This document shows, in pieces, positions 1 through 8,087 of a stretch of 64,000 nucleotides of DNA. Position 1 is the first letter of the stretch, and each line of letters opens with the position of its first letter. The DNA lies in contig CAVWJX010000005.1 in the NCBI GenBank assembly GCA_963755435.1, positions 1,240,001 through 1,304,000 of the forward strand. The letters run 5' to 3'. The position numbers were made by a program, and so were the translations under genes. The stretch is from AP-15 sp963755435. GTDB taxonomy: Bacteria; Pseudomonadota; Alphaproteobacteria; ATCC43930; CGMCC-115725. Under the pieces are notes generated by a model, which was not told the origin of the DNA, searched no databases, and saw only the letters and a list, made by a program, of their open reading frames with translations.

Positions 1-834
1 GCGCGCGGCGGGACACCCGGCGTCATTCACCTGAAGCGGTTTCATTCTTACGGGCTCGGCGAATCGCATGTCGACCAGCTGCTCGCCGGGGTTGAGGATC
101 TGGTCCCCGACCGCACCCTGAAGCTCGGCTTTCGCAGCCACTATCCGCAGATCGAGACCAAGCTGACGGTGCGCGGCGTCGATCAGGACGACATCCGGCG
201 CAAACTCGGGCCGGTCGAGACCGAGATCCGCAAGCGGCTCGGCAATTTCATCCTCGGCGAGGACGACGAAACCCTCGAAGGTGTCGTGCTCGCGGCGTTG
301 GCCGGGCGCGGCGGCTCGCTGGCGGTCGTCGAGACCTTCACCGGCGGCCAGATCGCAGCCCGCATCGCCCACCTGCCCGGCGCCGAGAACGTTTTCCGCC
401 GCGGCTGGGTGGCCCGCGACCCGGCCGCGATCGCCACCGCGCTCGGCATCGGCGATGGGGTCGGCGGGGGCGGCGGGGGCGGCCTGAGCAGCGGCGAATT
501 CAGCCGCGAGGCAGCCGAGGCGGCAGCCCGCGCCGCGCGCGCCGAAACCGGCGCCAGCCATGCGCTGGCGGTGTTGATCGAGGTCGATGACGGTCCCGAC
601 CGGATCGATTTCGGCGGCAGCATCCATCTGGCGATCGCCGCCGCGGACGGCGTCGAATCGCGCCGCTCGCGGATCTATGGCGGCCGCGACTGGGTCCGGC
701 TCGGCGCCGTCGAGCTCGGCCTCGATTGCCTGCGCCGCCACCTGTCGGGCCTGCCGGTGACCGAGCGCACCGATTTCGAAAGAACCGAGCAAAATAGTCC
801 GGGCTTGGCTCGGCTCCTCGGCGGGCGGCCCTAG
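1..834 (+). CDS. CinA-like protein, 5' end missing (C-terminal domain degenerate)
   Basis: The reading frame is open from base 1, so the gene starts outside the window; 277 residues are visible. The visible N-terminal part carries the end of a MoaB/MogA-type fold (G-L-G-E-S at about residues 18-22). It is followed by the linker region and a CinA/PncC nicotinamide-nucleotide amidohydrolase domain with the landmark E-T-F-T-G-G (codons 331-348). In the family this motif is normally E-S-C-T-G-G, and its serine is the catalytic nucleophile. Here the serine is a threonine, and the following conserved tyrosine/lysine region (V-A-R-D-P) is also unusual, so pyridine-nucleotide deamidation may be lost. 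A glycine run (GGGGGGG) interrupts the domain near codons 460-486. Family assignment is good; activity is doubtful. Confidence 0.75.
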   Translation, partial: ARGGTPGVIHLKRFHSYGLGESHVDQLLAGVEDLVPDRTLKLGFRSHYPQIETKLTVRGVDQDDIRRKLGPVETEIRKRLGNFILGEDDETLEGVVLAALAGRGGSLAVVETFTGGQIAARIAHLPGAENVFRRGWVARDPAAIATALGIGDGVGGGGGGGLSSGEFSREAAEAAARAARAETGASHALAVLIEVDDGPDRIDFGGSIHLAIAAADGVESRRSRIYGGRDWVRLGAVELGLDCLRRHLSGLPVTERTDFERTEQNSPGLARLLGGRP

Positions 835-853
835 GGCGGCCACGACCCGGGAG

Positions 854-1504
854 TCACGGATAGTATTGCGGCGCTTCGCGGCGGTCGCGCATGCCATAGT
901 CGCGAATGATCCGCACCGCCCGGTGCCGCAATTCGCCGCCGGCATCCGGGCTCGGCCGCCAGGCCCGCCCCGATCCTGCTCCTGATGCAGCATCCCGCCA
1001 CGCTGCCAGCAGCAGCAGTTTGCCGGGATCGGTAATGCTTTCAAAAACCTCGTGCTCGATCAGGCCATCGGAGCCGCGGCTCAGCAGCCCGAGACGCTGC
1101 GCCACGCTCGCGGGGTTGGCGTCCCTGACCTCGCTGATCGTCAGCAGCTTGGCGGCGCCAATCTCGGTTTGATCGAAGCGCTGCTGCGGCAATTCCGCGC
1201 CGGCAGCAGCCGCGCTATCGGCCACGATCTCGCCGACCCGCAGATGATAATTCTCGAGAATCTCCGATCGGCCCTGCTGCTGGGCGTCGTGATGGGCGCC
1301 GACCGTGCGCCAGCGCACCAGCGCTTTTTCATCGCGCCAGATCGACAGCGACAATATCCAGCCGGTCCGCTCCCGGCTCGAAAATCGCTGGTTGTCGATA
1401 AAGCCGTCGATCTTTTCCAGCTCGGGTCGGAGCAGCCCGGCAACAGCGAGGTAGTCATTCCACCGCGGCGGTTTCGGCTGCACCTCGAAGATGACCGCGA
1501 ACAT
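854..1504 (-). CDS. Antibiotic-biosynthesis-monooxygenase (ABM) type protein
   Basis: A 216-residue protein. The start chosen is the ATG at 1504, because a perfect AGGAGG lies 6 nt upstream; a longer open frame upstream of it lacks such a site. Residues 1-95 (M-F-A-V-I-F-E-V, then an L-S-L-S-I-W strand followed by a D-E-K-A-L-V-R-W helix) look like the dimeric alpha/beta barrel ABM fold found in small monooxygenases and heme-degrading enzymes. The second half is a looser repeat of the same pattern (H-E-V-F-E-S, then L-L-L-A-A-W-R-D), so this may be a two-domain ABM protein. No signal peptide. No substrate can be inferred. It ends 20 nt from the cinA-like stop, in convergent orientation. Confidence 0.75.
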   Translation of the reverse strand: MFAVIFEVQPKPPRWNDYLAVAGLLRPELEKIDGFIDNQRFSSRERTGWILSLSIWRDEKALVRWRTVGAHHDAQQQGRSEILENYHLRVGEIVADSAAAAGAELPQQRFDQTEIGAAKLLTISEVRDANPASVAQRLGLLSRGSDGLIEHEVFESITDPGKLLLLAAWRDAASGAGSGRAWRPSPDAGGELRHRAVRIIRDYGMRDRREAPQYYP

Positions 1505-1752
1505 CGTGACCTCCTGCGGCCGCGATCTCTTAGGACAACGCGCGCAACTCACCGGGGCGGCCGGTTCGCCTGATATGATCGATCGGGCCGCCGCCGTCGA
1601 TGCCAAGTTGCTTCGGTCGCGGTCGAACTATGCGGCGTCAACCGCCTGGCAAAGGCGGCGACGACCGCCGCACCAGTCGTCGATGCCCGCTCTCAGCCCT
1701 CGCTCTCGGCCGGACCCTCGCCCGGCAGGGGCGAGGATGCGGGCTAGCTGCC

Positions 1753-1935
1753 TCAGGGAGCGCCGGTCGCCCGTTGCGTCTGGGTGGCGCCGCCGGTCAC
1801 CGTATGGCCAATCGCTGACACGTCCTGCCCGGCCCCGGCCACGGTGTTGCAGGCCGAAACCAGCGAGCCCAATCCCAGCAGCATCAAAACGCCGAACACC
1901 AGCCCTACCGCGCCGTAACGCTTATCTTGCCTCAT
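1753..1935 (-). CDS. Entericidin-family small lipoprotein
   Basis: A 60-residue protein with a hydrophobic signal (V-F-G-V-L-M-L-L-G-L-G) and a lipobox V-S-A-C, giving a very small lipoprotein. The mature part, N-T-V-A-G-A-G-Q-D-V-S-A-I-G, is the signature of the entericidin EcnA/EcnB family, whose members are stress-induced membrane lipoproteins linked to autolysis. The ATG at 1935 follows GGAGG at 6 nt; an in-frame TTG at 1947 is less likely. A perfect EcfG-type promoter (GGAAC-N16-CGTT) lies about 36 nt upstream, so general-stress control is likely. Confidence 0.85.
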   Translation of the reverse strand: MRQDKRYGAVGLVFGVLMLLGLGSLVSACNTVAGAGQDVSAIGHTVTGGATQTQRATGAP

Positions 1936-1970
1936 CTCAGCCTCCAAGCCGTCGGTCGCCCCCTACAAAG

Positions 1971-1995
1971 AACGACGCGAGTGCGGTCGGGTTCC
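1971..1995 (-). promoter_or_regulatory. EcfG-type general-stress promoter for the entericidin gene
   Basis: On the minus strand GGAAC (1995-1991) is followed by 16 nt and CGTT (1974-1971). This matches the alphaproteobacterial sigma-EcfG consensus GGAAC-N16/17-CGTT exactly. It would start transcription about 30 nt before the entericidin ATG at 1935. Confidence 0.6.
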
Positions 1996-2008
1996 GGTCT
2001 GCCGCTGA

Positions 2009-2049
2009 TTGAATAGCGTGGCGGGCTCGTTGAATAGCGTGCCGGCTCG
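2009..2049. repeat. Imperfect tandem direct repeat, about 20 bp, two copies
   Basis: TTGAATAGCGTGGCGGGCTCG (2009-2029, one base longer than the second copy) is followed directly by TTGAATAGCGTGCCGGCTCG (2030-2049). The repeat lies in the 318-bp divergent gap between the entericidin and PRC-barrel genes. Function unknown; it could be a regulator site. Confidence 0.5.
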
Positions 2050-2191
2050 GCCGATTGTTCTTTGCTTGCCGCTGGATGTCGATTGTTTGCGCCGCGCCCC
2101 GCCTCGACATTCGATCGAGAAAAGAATCTGCCAGTCTGGCCAAAGTTCGAGCGGAAACTTTTAAGGATTGCGCACGTGAACCCTTGGCGGT

Positions 2192-2217
2192 GGAACCGTT
2201 TCTTTGACGGCGCTGTT
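2192..2217 (+). promoter_or_regulatory. EcfG-like promoter for the PRC-barrel gene
   Basis: GGAAC (2192-2196), 17 nt, then TGTT (2214-2217) match the sigma-EcfG consensus GGAAC-N16/17-CGTT with one mismatch. The ATG of the PRC-barrel gene is 36 nt downstream. The divergent entericidin gene has a perfect match, which strengthens this one. Confidence 0.45.
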
Positions 2218-2253
2218 TTGACACTCGACTGAGCAACTGAAAGGAGGTTGAGA

Positions 2254-2637
2254 ATGGCTACGGTTGTTGGAACCGACCCTTCGGTACGCGAGACCGCCCG
2301 CCTGATCGCCAGCGACAAGGTCGAAGGCACGGGGGTGCGCAACAGCGGCGGCGACAAGGTCGGCACGATCGAGCGGCTGATGATCGACAAGCGGACCGGC
2401 AAGGTCGCCTACGCGGTGATGAGCTTTGGCGGCTTTCTCGGCATGGGGCAGGACTATGTGACCCTGCCCTGGCATGTGCTGCGCTACAACGAGCGCCTCG
2501 ACGCCTACGAGGTCAACATCACCGAGGACCAGCTGCGCGGCGCTCCGGCGCCCGCCCAAGGGTGGGAAACCGGCAATGTCAGCCGGGACTGGGAGCGCAA
2601 CATCTACAACTACTACGGGGTCGATCCCTACTGGTAA
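2254..2637 (+). CDS. PRC-barrel domain protein
   Basis: A 127-residue soluble protein. The ATG at 2254 is preceded by AAGGAGG at 6 nt; an in-frame TTG at 2248 lies within this site and is unlikely to be used. Residues about 15-85 form a PRC-barrel: a G-x-x-V-R-N-S-G-G-D-K-V-G-T-I strand, I-D-K-R-T-G-K-V-A-Y, then L-P-W-H-V-L. PRC-barrel proteins of this size in alphaproteobacteria are often stress-induced; the cellular role is not known. The tail is rich in aromatic residues (N-Y-Y-G-V-D-P-Y-W). The likely EcfG promoter and a strong terminator make it a single-gene unit. Confidence 0.85.
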   Translation: MATVVGTDPSVRETARLIASDKVEGTGVRNSGGDKVGTIERLMIDKRTGKVAYAVMSFGGFLGMGQDYVTLPWHVLRYNERLDAYEVNITEDQLRGAPAPAQGWETGNVSRDWERNIYNYYGVDPYW

Positions 2638-2684
2638 GCCGGCCATACCGGTTAGCCGGCGACCCTGGTTCGAGCTTACGGCAG

Positions 2685-2716
2685 CGGAGCGGCTTCGGCC
2701 GCTCCGTTTCGTTTCT
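2685..2716 (+). terminator. Rho-independent terminator after the PRC-barrel gene
   Basis: A perfect 9-bp stem, CGGAGCGGC / GCCGCTCCG (2685-2693 and 2698-2706), is closed by a TTCG tetraloop. It is followed by the T-rich TTTCGTTTCT. Confidence 0.7.
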
Positions 2717-3007
2717 GCGGCCGCCTTTCCTCCGGATCACGGCTGAGCCTCCGCCGCCGGCACGCCGCCCGGCGATATCCGGCGCAACGCAGCAAGGGTA
2801 GGACCTCGATCTCTCCGAGCCGATTCGCCGCAAGCTCGAAACCCCGCTCCATTGCGCGGTCGGCGCCAGGCCGTCGCGGCCGTGAGTTTAGCGTCGAATT
2901 CGCCCGCGATTTGACGCTATCGGCGCCGGCAAGCAGATTGTGTCGCCGCACCGGTGCGCTCAGGCGAAATCGGCGCGCCGTCGGGGGTCGGAGCAGCGCG
3001 GGGCGAC
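2717..3007. other. Gap upstream of uppP, with one hairpin
   Basis: No gene is supported in the 370-bp gap 2638-3007. Apart from the terminator at 2685, it holds an 11-bp stem TAGCGTCGAAT / ATTTGACGCTA (2889-2899 and 2909-2919, one G-T pair) with a 9-nt loop. This hairpin sits 88 nt before the uppP start and could be a leader hairpin or an operator. Confidence 0.4.
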
Positions 3008-3877
3008 ATGACGTTTCTTCAGGCCATTCTCCTTGCCGTCGTCCAGGGCGCTACCGAGCTGTTTCCGGTCAGCAGCCTCGGCCATGCGGTGATCCTGCCG
3101 GCCGTGCTGGGCTGGCATATCGACCAGGACTCGCCGCGATTCCTGCCGTTTTTGGTGGTCTTGCATGTCGGCACCGCGACCGCATTGCTGATCTATTTCT
3201 GGCGCGACTGGCTCGGCCTATTGCTGGCCGCGCTTGGCCGCGGCGGCGCCACCGCCCGGACCGTCGATCAGAACCGCCGCCTGATCGTGCTCCTGGTGCT
3301 CGGCACCTTGCCGGCGGCGGTGCTGGGCTTCGTCTTCGAGAAATGGCTGCGCCACCTGTTCGGCTCGCCGGTTGCCGCGGCGCTGTTCCTGATCGCGAAT
3401 GGTGTCGTGCTGTTCGCCGGCGAGCGGCTGCGGCGCCGCGCCCGCGCCGCGCGCGACCGCAAGCGGCTGGCCAGCGCCAGCTGGGGTGACGCGATCGTCG
3501 TCGGCCTCTGTCAGACGACGGCCTTTCTGCCCGGCATCTCGCGCTCCGGCGTGACGATCGTCGGCGGCCTCTTGGTCGGTCTGCGGCACGAGGATGCGGC
3601 ACGGTTTTCGTTCCTGTTGGCGACCCCGGTCATCGCCGGCGCTGCCATCCTCGAAATTCCCAAGCTGTTGCACGCCCCGGTGGGAGCCGGCGCGGCGGCG
3701 ATTGGCGGCGGTGTGCTGTGGGTCGCCGGCATCGTCGCCGCTGTGGTCGCCTATGCCAGCACCGCCTTTCTGATGCGCTATTTCCGCTATCGCGAGGAAA
3801 GTGCCGCACTCGACCCGTTCGCCTATTATTGCTGGGCCGCCGGCGCGCTGGCTTTGATCTACCTGAAGATCGCCTGA
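3008..3877 (+). CDS. uppP: Undecaprenyl-diphosphatase (UppP/BacA)
   Basis: A 289-residue polytopic inner-membrane enzyme. It removes a phosphate from undecaprenyl diphosphate to recycle the lipid carrier of peptidoglycan synthesis, and it can confer bacitracin resistance. Both family signatures are present: E17 with P-V-S-S-x-G-H (residues 20-26), and P-G-I-S-R-S-G (175-181), whose serine and arginine belong to the active site. Hydrophobic helices fill the remainder, as expected. The ATG at 3008 starts M-T-F-L-Q-A-I, the typical N-terminus; the upstream in-frame extension is not conserved in type. No clear Shine-Dalgarno sequence beyond GGGGCGAC. Confidence 0.93.
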   Translation: MTFLQAILLAVVQGATELFPVSSLGHAVILPAVLGWHIDQDSPRFLPFLVVLHVGTATALLIYFWRDWLGLLLAALGRGGATARTVDQNRRLIVLLVLGTLPAAVLGFVFEKWLRHLFGSPVAAALFLIANGVVLFAGERLRRRARAARDRKRLASASWGDAIVVGLCQTTAFLPGISRSGVTIVGGLLVGLRHEDAARFSFLLATPVIAGAAILEIPKLLHAPVGAGAAAIGGGVLWVAGIVAAVVAYASTAFLMRYFRYREESAALDPFAYYCWAAGALALIYLKIA

Positions 3878-3878
3878 T

Positions 3879-3923
3879 CTCTTCCGCCGTCGCTCTCTTC
3901 CGCCCTGACCGCTCTCTTCCGCC
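3879..3923. repeat. Three spaced copies of CTCTTCCGCC
   Basis: CTCTTCCGCC occurs at 3879-3888, 3895-3904 and 3914-3923, directly after the uppP stop codon. No hairpin or coding role is apparent. Confidence 0.4.
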
Positions 3924-4024
3924 GCGACCGCCCGCGCTGGTGCTCTCGGGGGCGGCGGGTGACAGCGGTCCGCGCAGCTGCTAGAGATTTCGCGATTTGA
4001 CAATGCCCGCAGGGAGGAAAACCG

Positions 4025-4984
4025 GTGGCGAGCAAACCCTATGTCGTGGCGCTCGAAGAGCACTACTTGGACCCCGAGGTCAAAAAGCACTTCACCGGGA
4101 TCGACGCGCACAGCGCACCGCGGCTGGTCGAGCGGCTCGACGATGTCGGCGCGCTGCGATTGAAAGAGATGGACGAGGCCGGGATCGACCTGCAGGTCCT
4201 CTCGCACGCCAATCCGGGCTTGCAAAAGATGGACGCCGAGACCGCTGTGCGCCTGGCGCGCGGCGCCAACGACCGGCTCCACGAAACCGTGCGCGCCCAT
4301 CCCGATCGCTTCGCCGCCTTTGCCGCGATCCCGACCCCCGACCCGAAAGCCGCGGCGGACGAGCTCGAGCGCACCGTCACCCGGCTCGGCTTCAAGGGGG
4401 CCATGGTCAATGGGCTGACCAATGGCGTGTTTTTCGACGACAAGCGGTTCTGGCCGATCTTCGAGCGCGCCGCCGCCCTCGACGTGCCGCTCTACATGCA
4501 CCCCTCGCTGCCGCATCCGGCAGTGATCGAGGCCTATTATAAGGATTACGTGCAGCAATACCCCTCGCTATTGCGCGCCGCCTGGGGCTTTACCGTCGAG
4601 ACCGCGACCCAGGGCGTGCGCCTGGTGTTGAGCGGGGTGTGCGACGCCTATCCCAATCTGAAGATCATCATCGGCCATCTCGGCGAAGGCCTGCCGTTTT
4701 ATCTGTGGCGCATCAGCATGGGGCTGGGCCGCGACGGCAAGGGCGGCAAAAGCTTTCGCGACACCTTCTGCGAGCATTTCTACATCACGACCAGCGGCTT
4801 TTTCTCCGACCCGGCCTTGCTGTGCTGCGTGATGGAGATGGGCATCGACCGGATCATGTTCTCGGTCGACTATCCGTTCGTTGATAACCCGCCCGGCGCC
4901 AAGTGGATCGAAACCCTGCCGCTGGGCCCCGAGGACCAGGTCAAGCTATTGAGTGGCAACGCCAAGCGGCTGCTGAAGCTGTAG
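4025..4984 (+). CDS. Amidohydrolase 2 family protein, resorcylate-decarboxylase-like
   Basis: A 319-residue cytoplasmic TIM-barrel protein of the amidohydrolase-2/ACMSD group. The metal-binding landmarks are A-L-E-E-H (residues 9-13) at the N-terminus, M-H-P at 158-160, I-I-G-H-L-G-E-G in the middle and S-V-D-Y-P-F with D282. This arrangement matches the zinc- or manganese-dependent non-oxidative decarboxylases such as gamma-resorcylate and 2,3-dihydroxybenzoate decarboxylases. Related hydrolases share the fold, so the substrate is open. The GTG start at 4025 follows GGGAGG at 8 nt. Confidence 0.85.
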   Translation: MASKPYVVALEEHYLDPEVKKHFTGIDAHSAPRLVERLDDVGALRLKEMDEAGIDLQVLSHANPGLQKMDAETAVRLARGANDRLHETVRAHPDRFAAFAAIPTPDPKAAADELERTVTRLGFKGAMVNGLTNGVFFDDKRFWPIFERAAALDVPLYMHPSLPHPAVIEAYYKDYVQQYPSLLRAAWGFTVETATQGVRLVLSGVCDAYPNLKIIIGHLGEGLPFYLWRISMGLGRDGKGGKSFRDTFCEHFYITTSGFFSDPALLCCVMEMGIDRIMFSVDYPFVDNPPGAKWIETLPLGPEDQVKLLSGNAKRLLKL

Positions 4985-5052
4985 CCGGCATCATCCCGGC
5001 CTTGGGCCGGTTTGTGGAAGCGCTGGCGGCGATCGCGCCGCCAGCGGGTAGC

Positions 5053-5547
5053 TCAGCCGGCCATCGCCGGCTCTACCGGCTCGCTGTGCGCCGAATGCGG
5101 CAGGTACCAGTGCCCGTCGCGGTTTTCCAGACGGCCGGCGCGGCGATGGCGCTGCAATGCGATGCCGAGATGGTTTGGCCGGACCGCCATGCCGAGCTCG
5201 TGCGCTAAATAGTTCAATACCTCGACGGCGGTGGCCCCGCCGCCATTCGCCTCGATCGCCTTGATGGCCGCGTCGCTCATCGACAGGCCGCTCTCCGGCT
5301 GCGTCGAGCGTGGCTTGCGCCGGGCGGTACTGGCGGCCGGGCCGGCATTGGCCGAGGCGGCCACGCGCGGGCGTCCCCGGCGGGCGGGTGCGGCGCTGGC
5401 CGCGCTCTTGCCGAACCGGGACAGCACGCGCTCGGCGATTTCCAATTCGTTCAGCTGGTCGGCGAGCTTTGCCCGCTCGGCATCGAGCCGCGCCAGTCGT
5501 TCGGCAATCCGCTGCTTTTCCTGCGTCAGCTCATCCACGCTCGCCAT
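5053..5547 (-). CDS. Hypothetical protein with coiled coil and basic linker
   Basis: A 164-residue protein. The ATG at 5547 lies 11 nt after GGAGGGAG. Residues 1-45 form a charged coiled coil (L-T-Q-E-K-Q-R-I-A-E-R-L). Residues 50-90 are a basic Ala/Arg/Pro linker (R-R-G-R-P-R). Residues 95-150 (S-D-A-A-I-K-A-I-E-A-N-G-G-G-A-T-A-V-E-V, then H-W-Y-L-P) resemble a small winged-helix domain. DNA binding is an inference from the basic linker and C-terminal fold. Function not recognised. Confidence 0.6.
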   Translation of the reverse strand: MASVDELTQEKQRIAERLARLDAERAKLADQLNELEIAERVLSRFGKSAASAAPARRGRPRVAASANAGPAASTARRKPRSTQPESGLSMSDAAIKAIEANGGGATAVEVLNYLAHELGMAVRPNHLGIALQRHRRAGRLENRDGHWYLPHSAHSEPVEPAMAG

Positions 5548-5805
5548 TCCTTGATCTCCCTCCACCATTCGCTGCGCCGCACTGCGGCGGCGTCTTCGCA
5601 TAGATGGAACAGGCCGTGGCTTTAATAAAGGCCGGCCGAAACTAATTGTTGCACTTGTACGTCGATTTTGGCGCTGACCTGCCTCGGGCGCGACGATCGG
5701 CTCGCCAGTTAGCGGTCGCCAGCCGCCAGTCCCCGGCCGCAATGGCGCGATCTTCTCGCCAATGGCCTCGGCATCGGCGCGCGGCGGTATTGCCCCCGAG
5801 TTTGG

Positions 5806-6732
5806 TTAACCCTGCTGCGGCCTGGTGCGCTCGGCCACCGCTTCCATTGCCAGACGGTTGTCGACGCAGTCGCGATGGGCGATCGGGCGGCGAACGAAAC
5901 CGCTGGAGAGGAGCCCCCGGCGCAATCGATCAAAGCCGTCCTCCGGCAGCGCCGGATCTCGCCCCCAGACGCCTTGCGCCTGATAGCGGGCGATGGCGCG
6001 CGCCAGAACCCCGCGGTCGAGCGCCGGAAAGAACCCAGCAATCGCGGCGCCAATCTCGGCCGGCGCACTGTCCGCGACCCATTGCAAGGTGCGGTCGATC
6101 GCGCCGACCATGCGCCGCAGCGCCTCGCCATCGCCGGCCAGTCGCTCGCGGGTCGTCACCAAGGCCGTGTAGGTGGTGCGCCCGCGGCTGCTGGCGGCAT
6201 GCCATAAATGCCCGGCGCCGCTCGCCAGCGCCTCCTCGACCACCGGCTCGAACAATTGCACGGCGTCGATCCGGCCGGCGCGCAATGCTTCGAGGTTGTG
6301 TGCCATGCTGCGGTCGGCAATGCGATCGAGCCGATCGGGGTCCAGTCCGGCCTGGCGCAGATCTTCCTGCAGGCACAGCCACGGGGTCGGCACCTCGCTG
6401 ACGCTGCCGAGACGCAGGCCGGCGAGATCGGCGAGGCGAAAGCCCGGATTGGGCTCGCGGCCAACGATCGAGAACGGGTCGCGGCAGACAACCTCGGCAA
6501 AGCAGACGAGCGGCGAGCCGGGATTGTCGTCGTGATGCTTGATGACCCGCATTGGCCCGGCCCACAGCACGTCGACCGCACCTTCGAGCAATGCGGCTTC
6601 GGCCCGTCCGGCGCCCGGCGACAGCGACGTCTCGACCTCGAGCCCATGGGCCGCATAGGCGCCGGTCGCCTGCGCCGCGTAAAACGGCGCATAGAGCACA
6701 AACCGGTAATTCTCGAACAGCCGCAGCCGCAT
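5806..6732 (-). CDS. NMT1/THI5-like ABC substrate-binding protein without signal peptide
   Basis: A 308-residue protein with the NMT1/THI5-type periplasmic binding fold: Y-A-P-F-Y-A-A-Q near residue 15, then G-A-V-D-V-L-W-A-G and L-F-E-P-V-V-E-E-A. Such proteins usually deliver thiamine precursors, sulfonates or nitrate-like ligands to an ABC importer. No signal peptide is visible at this ATG or upstream, and no permease or ATPase lies next to it, so it may be a cytoplasmic or orphan protein. It sits downstream of a CoA-transferase on the same strand, separated by 128 bp and a hairpin. Confidence 0.75.
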   Translation of the reverse strand: MRLRLFENYRFVLYAPFYAAQATGAYAAHGLEVETSLSPGAGRAEAALLEGAVDVLWAGPMRVIKHHDDNPGSPLVCFAEVVCRDPFSIVGREPNPGFRLADLAGLRLGSVSEVPTPWLCLQEDLRQAGLDPDRLDRIADRSMAHNLEALRAGRIDAVQLFEPVVEEALASGAGHLWHAASSRGRTTYTALVTTRERLAGDGEALRRMVGAIDRTLQWVADSAPAEIGAAIAGFFPALDRGVLARAIARYQAQGVWGRDPALPEDGFDRLRRGLLSSGFVRRPIAHRDCVDNRLAMEAVAERTRPQQG

Positions 6733-6793
6733 TTATTGCCTCAATCGACTAATATCTATCGGCAGTCCACACCCACCCCACTGCCCTGGCCCC

Positions 6794-6825
6794 TCCCATT
6801 CCCCCCAGGCCGGGGAGGAATGGGT
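6794..6825 (-). terminator. Hairpin between CoA-transferase and binding-protein genes
   Basis: CCCATTCC (6795-6802) pairs with GGAATGGG (6817-6824), and C/G runs extend the stem inward with one bulge. On the minus strand it follows the CoA-transferase stop. No clear T-tract, so its terminator role is uncertain. Confidence 0.35.
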
Positions 6826-6860
6826 GGCGGCTCGGCGGGCGAGGTGACGCCGTCGGCTGC

Positions 6861-8087
6861 CTACAGCACGCCCTCTTTGCGCAAGCCCTCGACCTCGCCG
6901 GCATCGAGGCCGAGCCAGTTGTGCAAGACCTCGGTGCTGTCGCCGCCCAGCGCCGGCGAGCCTTTGAGCCGCACCGTCTTGCCGTCGATCCGCACCGGCC
7001 AAGTCGCCATTTTGTAGTCGCCATTGTGGTGATGGACGGTCTGCATGATGCCGCGCGTCTCAAAGGTCGGCTCGTTCTGCAGTTCCATCGTGTCGAACAC
7101 CGCGCCCGACGGCACGCCGACCGCGATCAGCTTCTCCATCGCCTCGCGCTTGTCGTGCTTCTTGGTCCATTCGCCGATGATCGCGTCGAGTTCCTTCTCG
7201 TTCTTGACGCGCATGTCGCCGGTGGCAAAGCGCGGGTCCTCGATCAATTCCTCGCGGCCGATCAATTTCATCAGCCGCGACCAGTGCTCGGGATTGGCCC
7301 GGCTGGTGGTCAGATAGACATAATCGTTGGATCCGCCGCCCTTGGCCGGGTAGAGCCCGGAGGGTGCATTGTTGCCGCCGGCTGATTTGGCGCCGCGGCG
7401 GGGTGCGGGTTTGCCGGTGCGCGCCATCGTCGAGAAGCAGGTGCGCATGTAATGGACCATCGCGTCCTGCATCGCCAATTGCAGCCGGCGGCCCTGGCCA
7501 GTGCGGTTGCGCTCGTGCAATGCGCCCAATATCGTCGCCGCCATCAGCATGCCGGTGCCGGTGTCGCCAAACGACAGGCCCGGCTTGACCGGCGGCCGGT
7601 CGGGCTCGCCGGTGACGCTGATCGGGCCGCCGGCGGCCTGCGCGATCATGTCGAAGGCGAGGCCCTTTTCATGCGGGCTGCCGGAGCCGAACCCCTTGAT
7701 CTGGCAATAGATGATGCCGGGATTGATGTTCTTGACCAACTCGTAGTCGAGGCCCAGGCGCTCGATCGTGCCGGGCGCCATGTTCTCGGCGGTGACATCG
7801 GCCTTGCGCAGCATGTCCTTGACGATCGCGAGCCCCTTCGGCGATTTCAGATTGATCGCCAGGGATTTCTTGTTGACGTTGAACTGGTGGAAATACCACG
7901 GATCGTCGTCGGGCTTGCCCGGGCGCAGCCGGCGGCCGGGATCGCCGCGGCCCGGATTCTCGATCTTGACCACCTCGGCGCCAAACCACGCCAGCACCTC
8001 GGTGCAGGTGGTGCCCGCCTCGAACTGGGTGAAATCGACGACCTTCACACCTTGCAGAAAATTGAGGTCCTGGGTCACGTCGCTCAT
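6861..8087 (-). CDS. CaiB/BaiF (class III) CoA-transferase
   Basis: A 408-residue cytoplasmic enzyme that moves CoA between carboxylic acids. The N-terminus, L-Q-G-V-K-V-V-D-F-T-Q, is typical of the family, and the catalytic aspartate is D146 in the context L-A-F-D-M-I-A-Q-A. The C-terminal half has the usual L-x-R-R-E-L-like domain (L-I-G-R-E-E-L-I-E-D-P-R-F). Length fits the family (about 400). The ATG at 8087 has GGGAGGAG upstream. Substrate unknown; a formyl-CoA or benzylsuccinate-type transferase cannot be told apart by eye. The second CaiB-like gene of the window is at 45880. Confidence 0.9.
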   Translation of the reverse strand: MSDVTQDLNFLQGVKVVDFTQFEAGTTCTEVLAWFGAEVVKIENPGRGDPGRRLRPGKPDDDPWYFHQFNVNKKSLAINLKSPKGLAIVKDMLRKADVTAENMAPGTIERLGLDYELVKNINPGIIYCQIKGFGSGSPHEKGLAFDMIAQAAGGPISVTGEPDRPPVKPGLSFGDTGTGMLMAATILGALHERNRTGQGRRLQLAMQDAMVHYMRTCFSTMARTGKPAPRRGAKSAGGNNAPSGLYPAKGGGSNDYVYLTTSRANPEHWSRLMKLIGREELIEDPRFATGDMRVKNEKELDAIIGEWTKKHDKREAMEKLIAVGVPSGAVFDTMELQNEPTFETRGIMQTVHHHNGDYKMATWPVRIDGKTVRLKGSPALGGDSTEVLHNWLGLDAGEVEGLRKEGVL

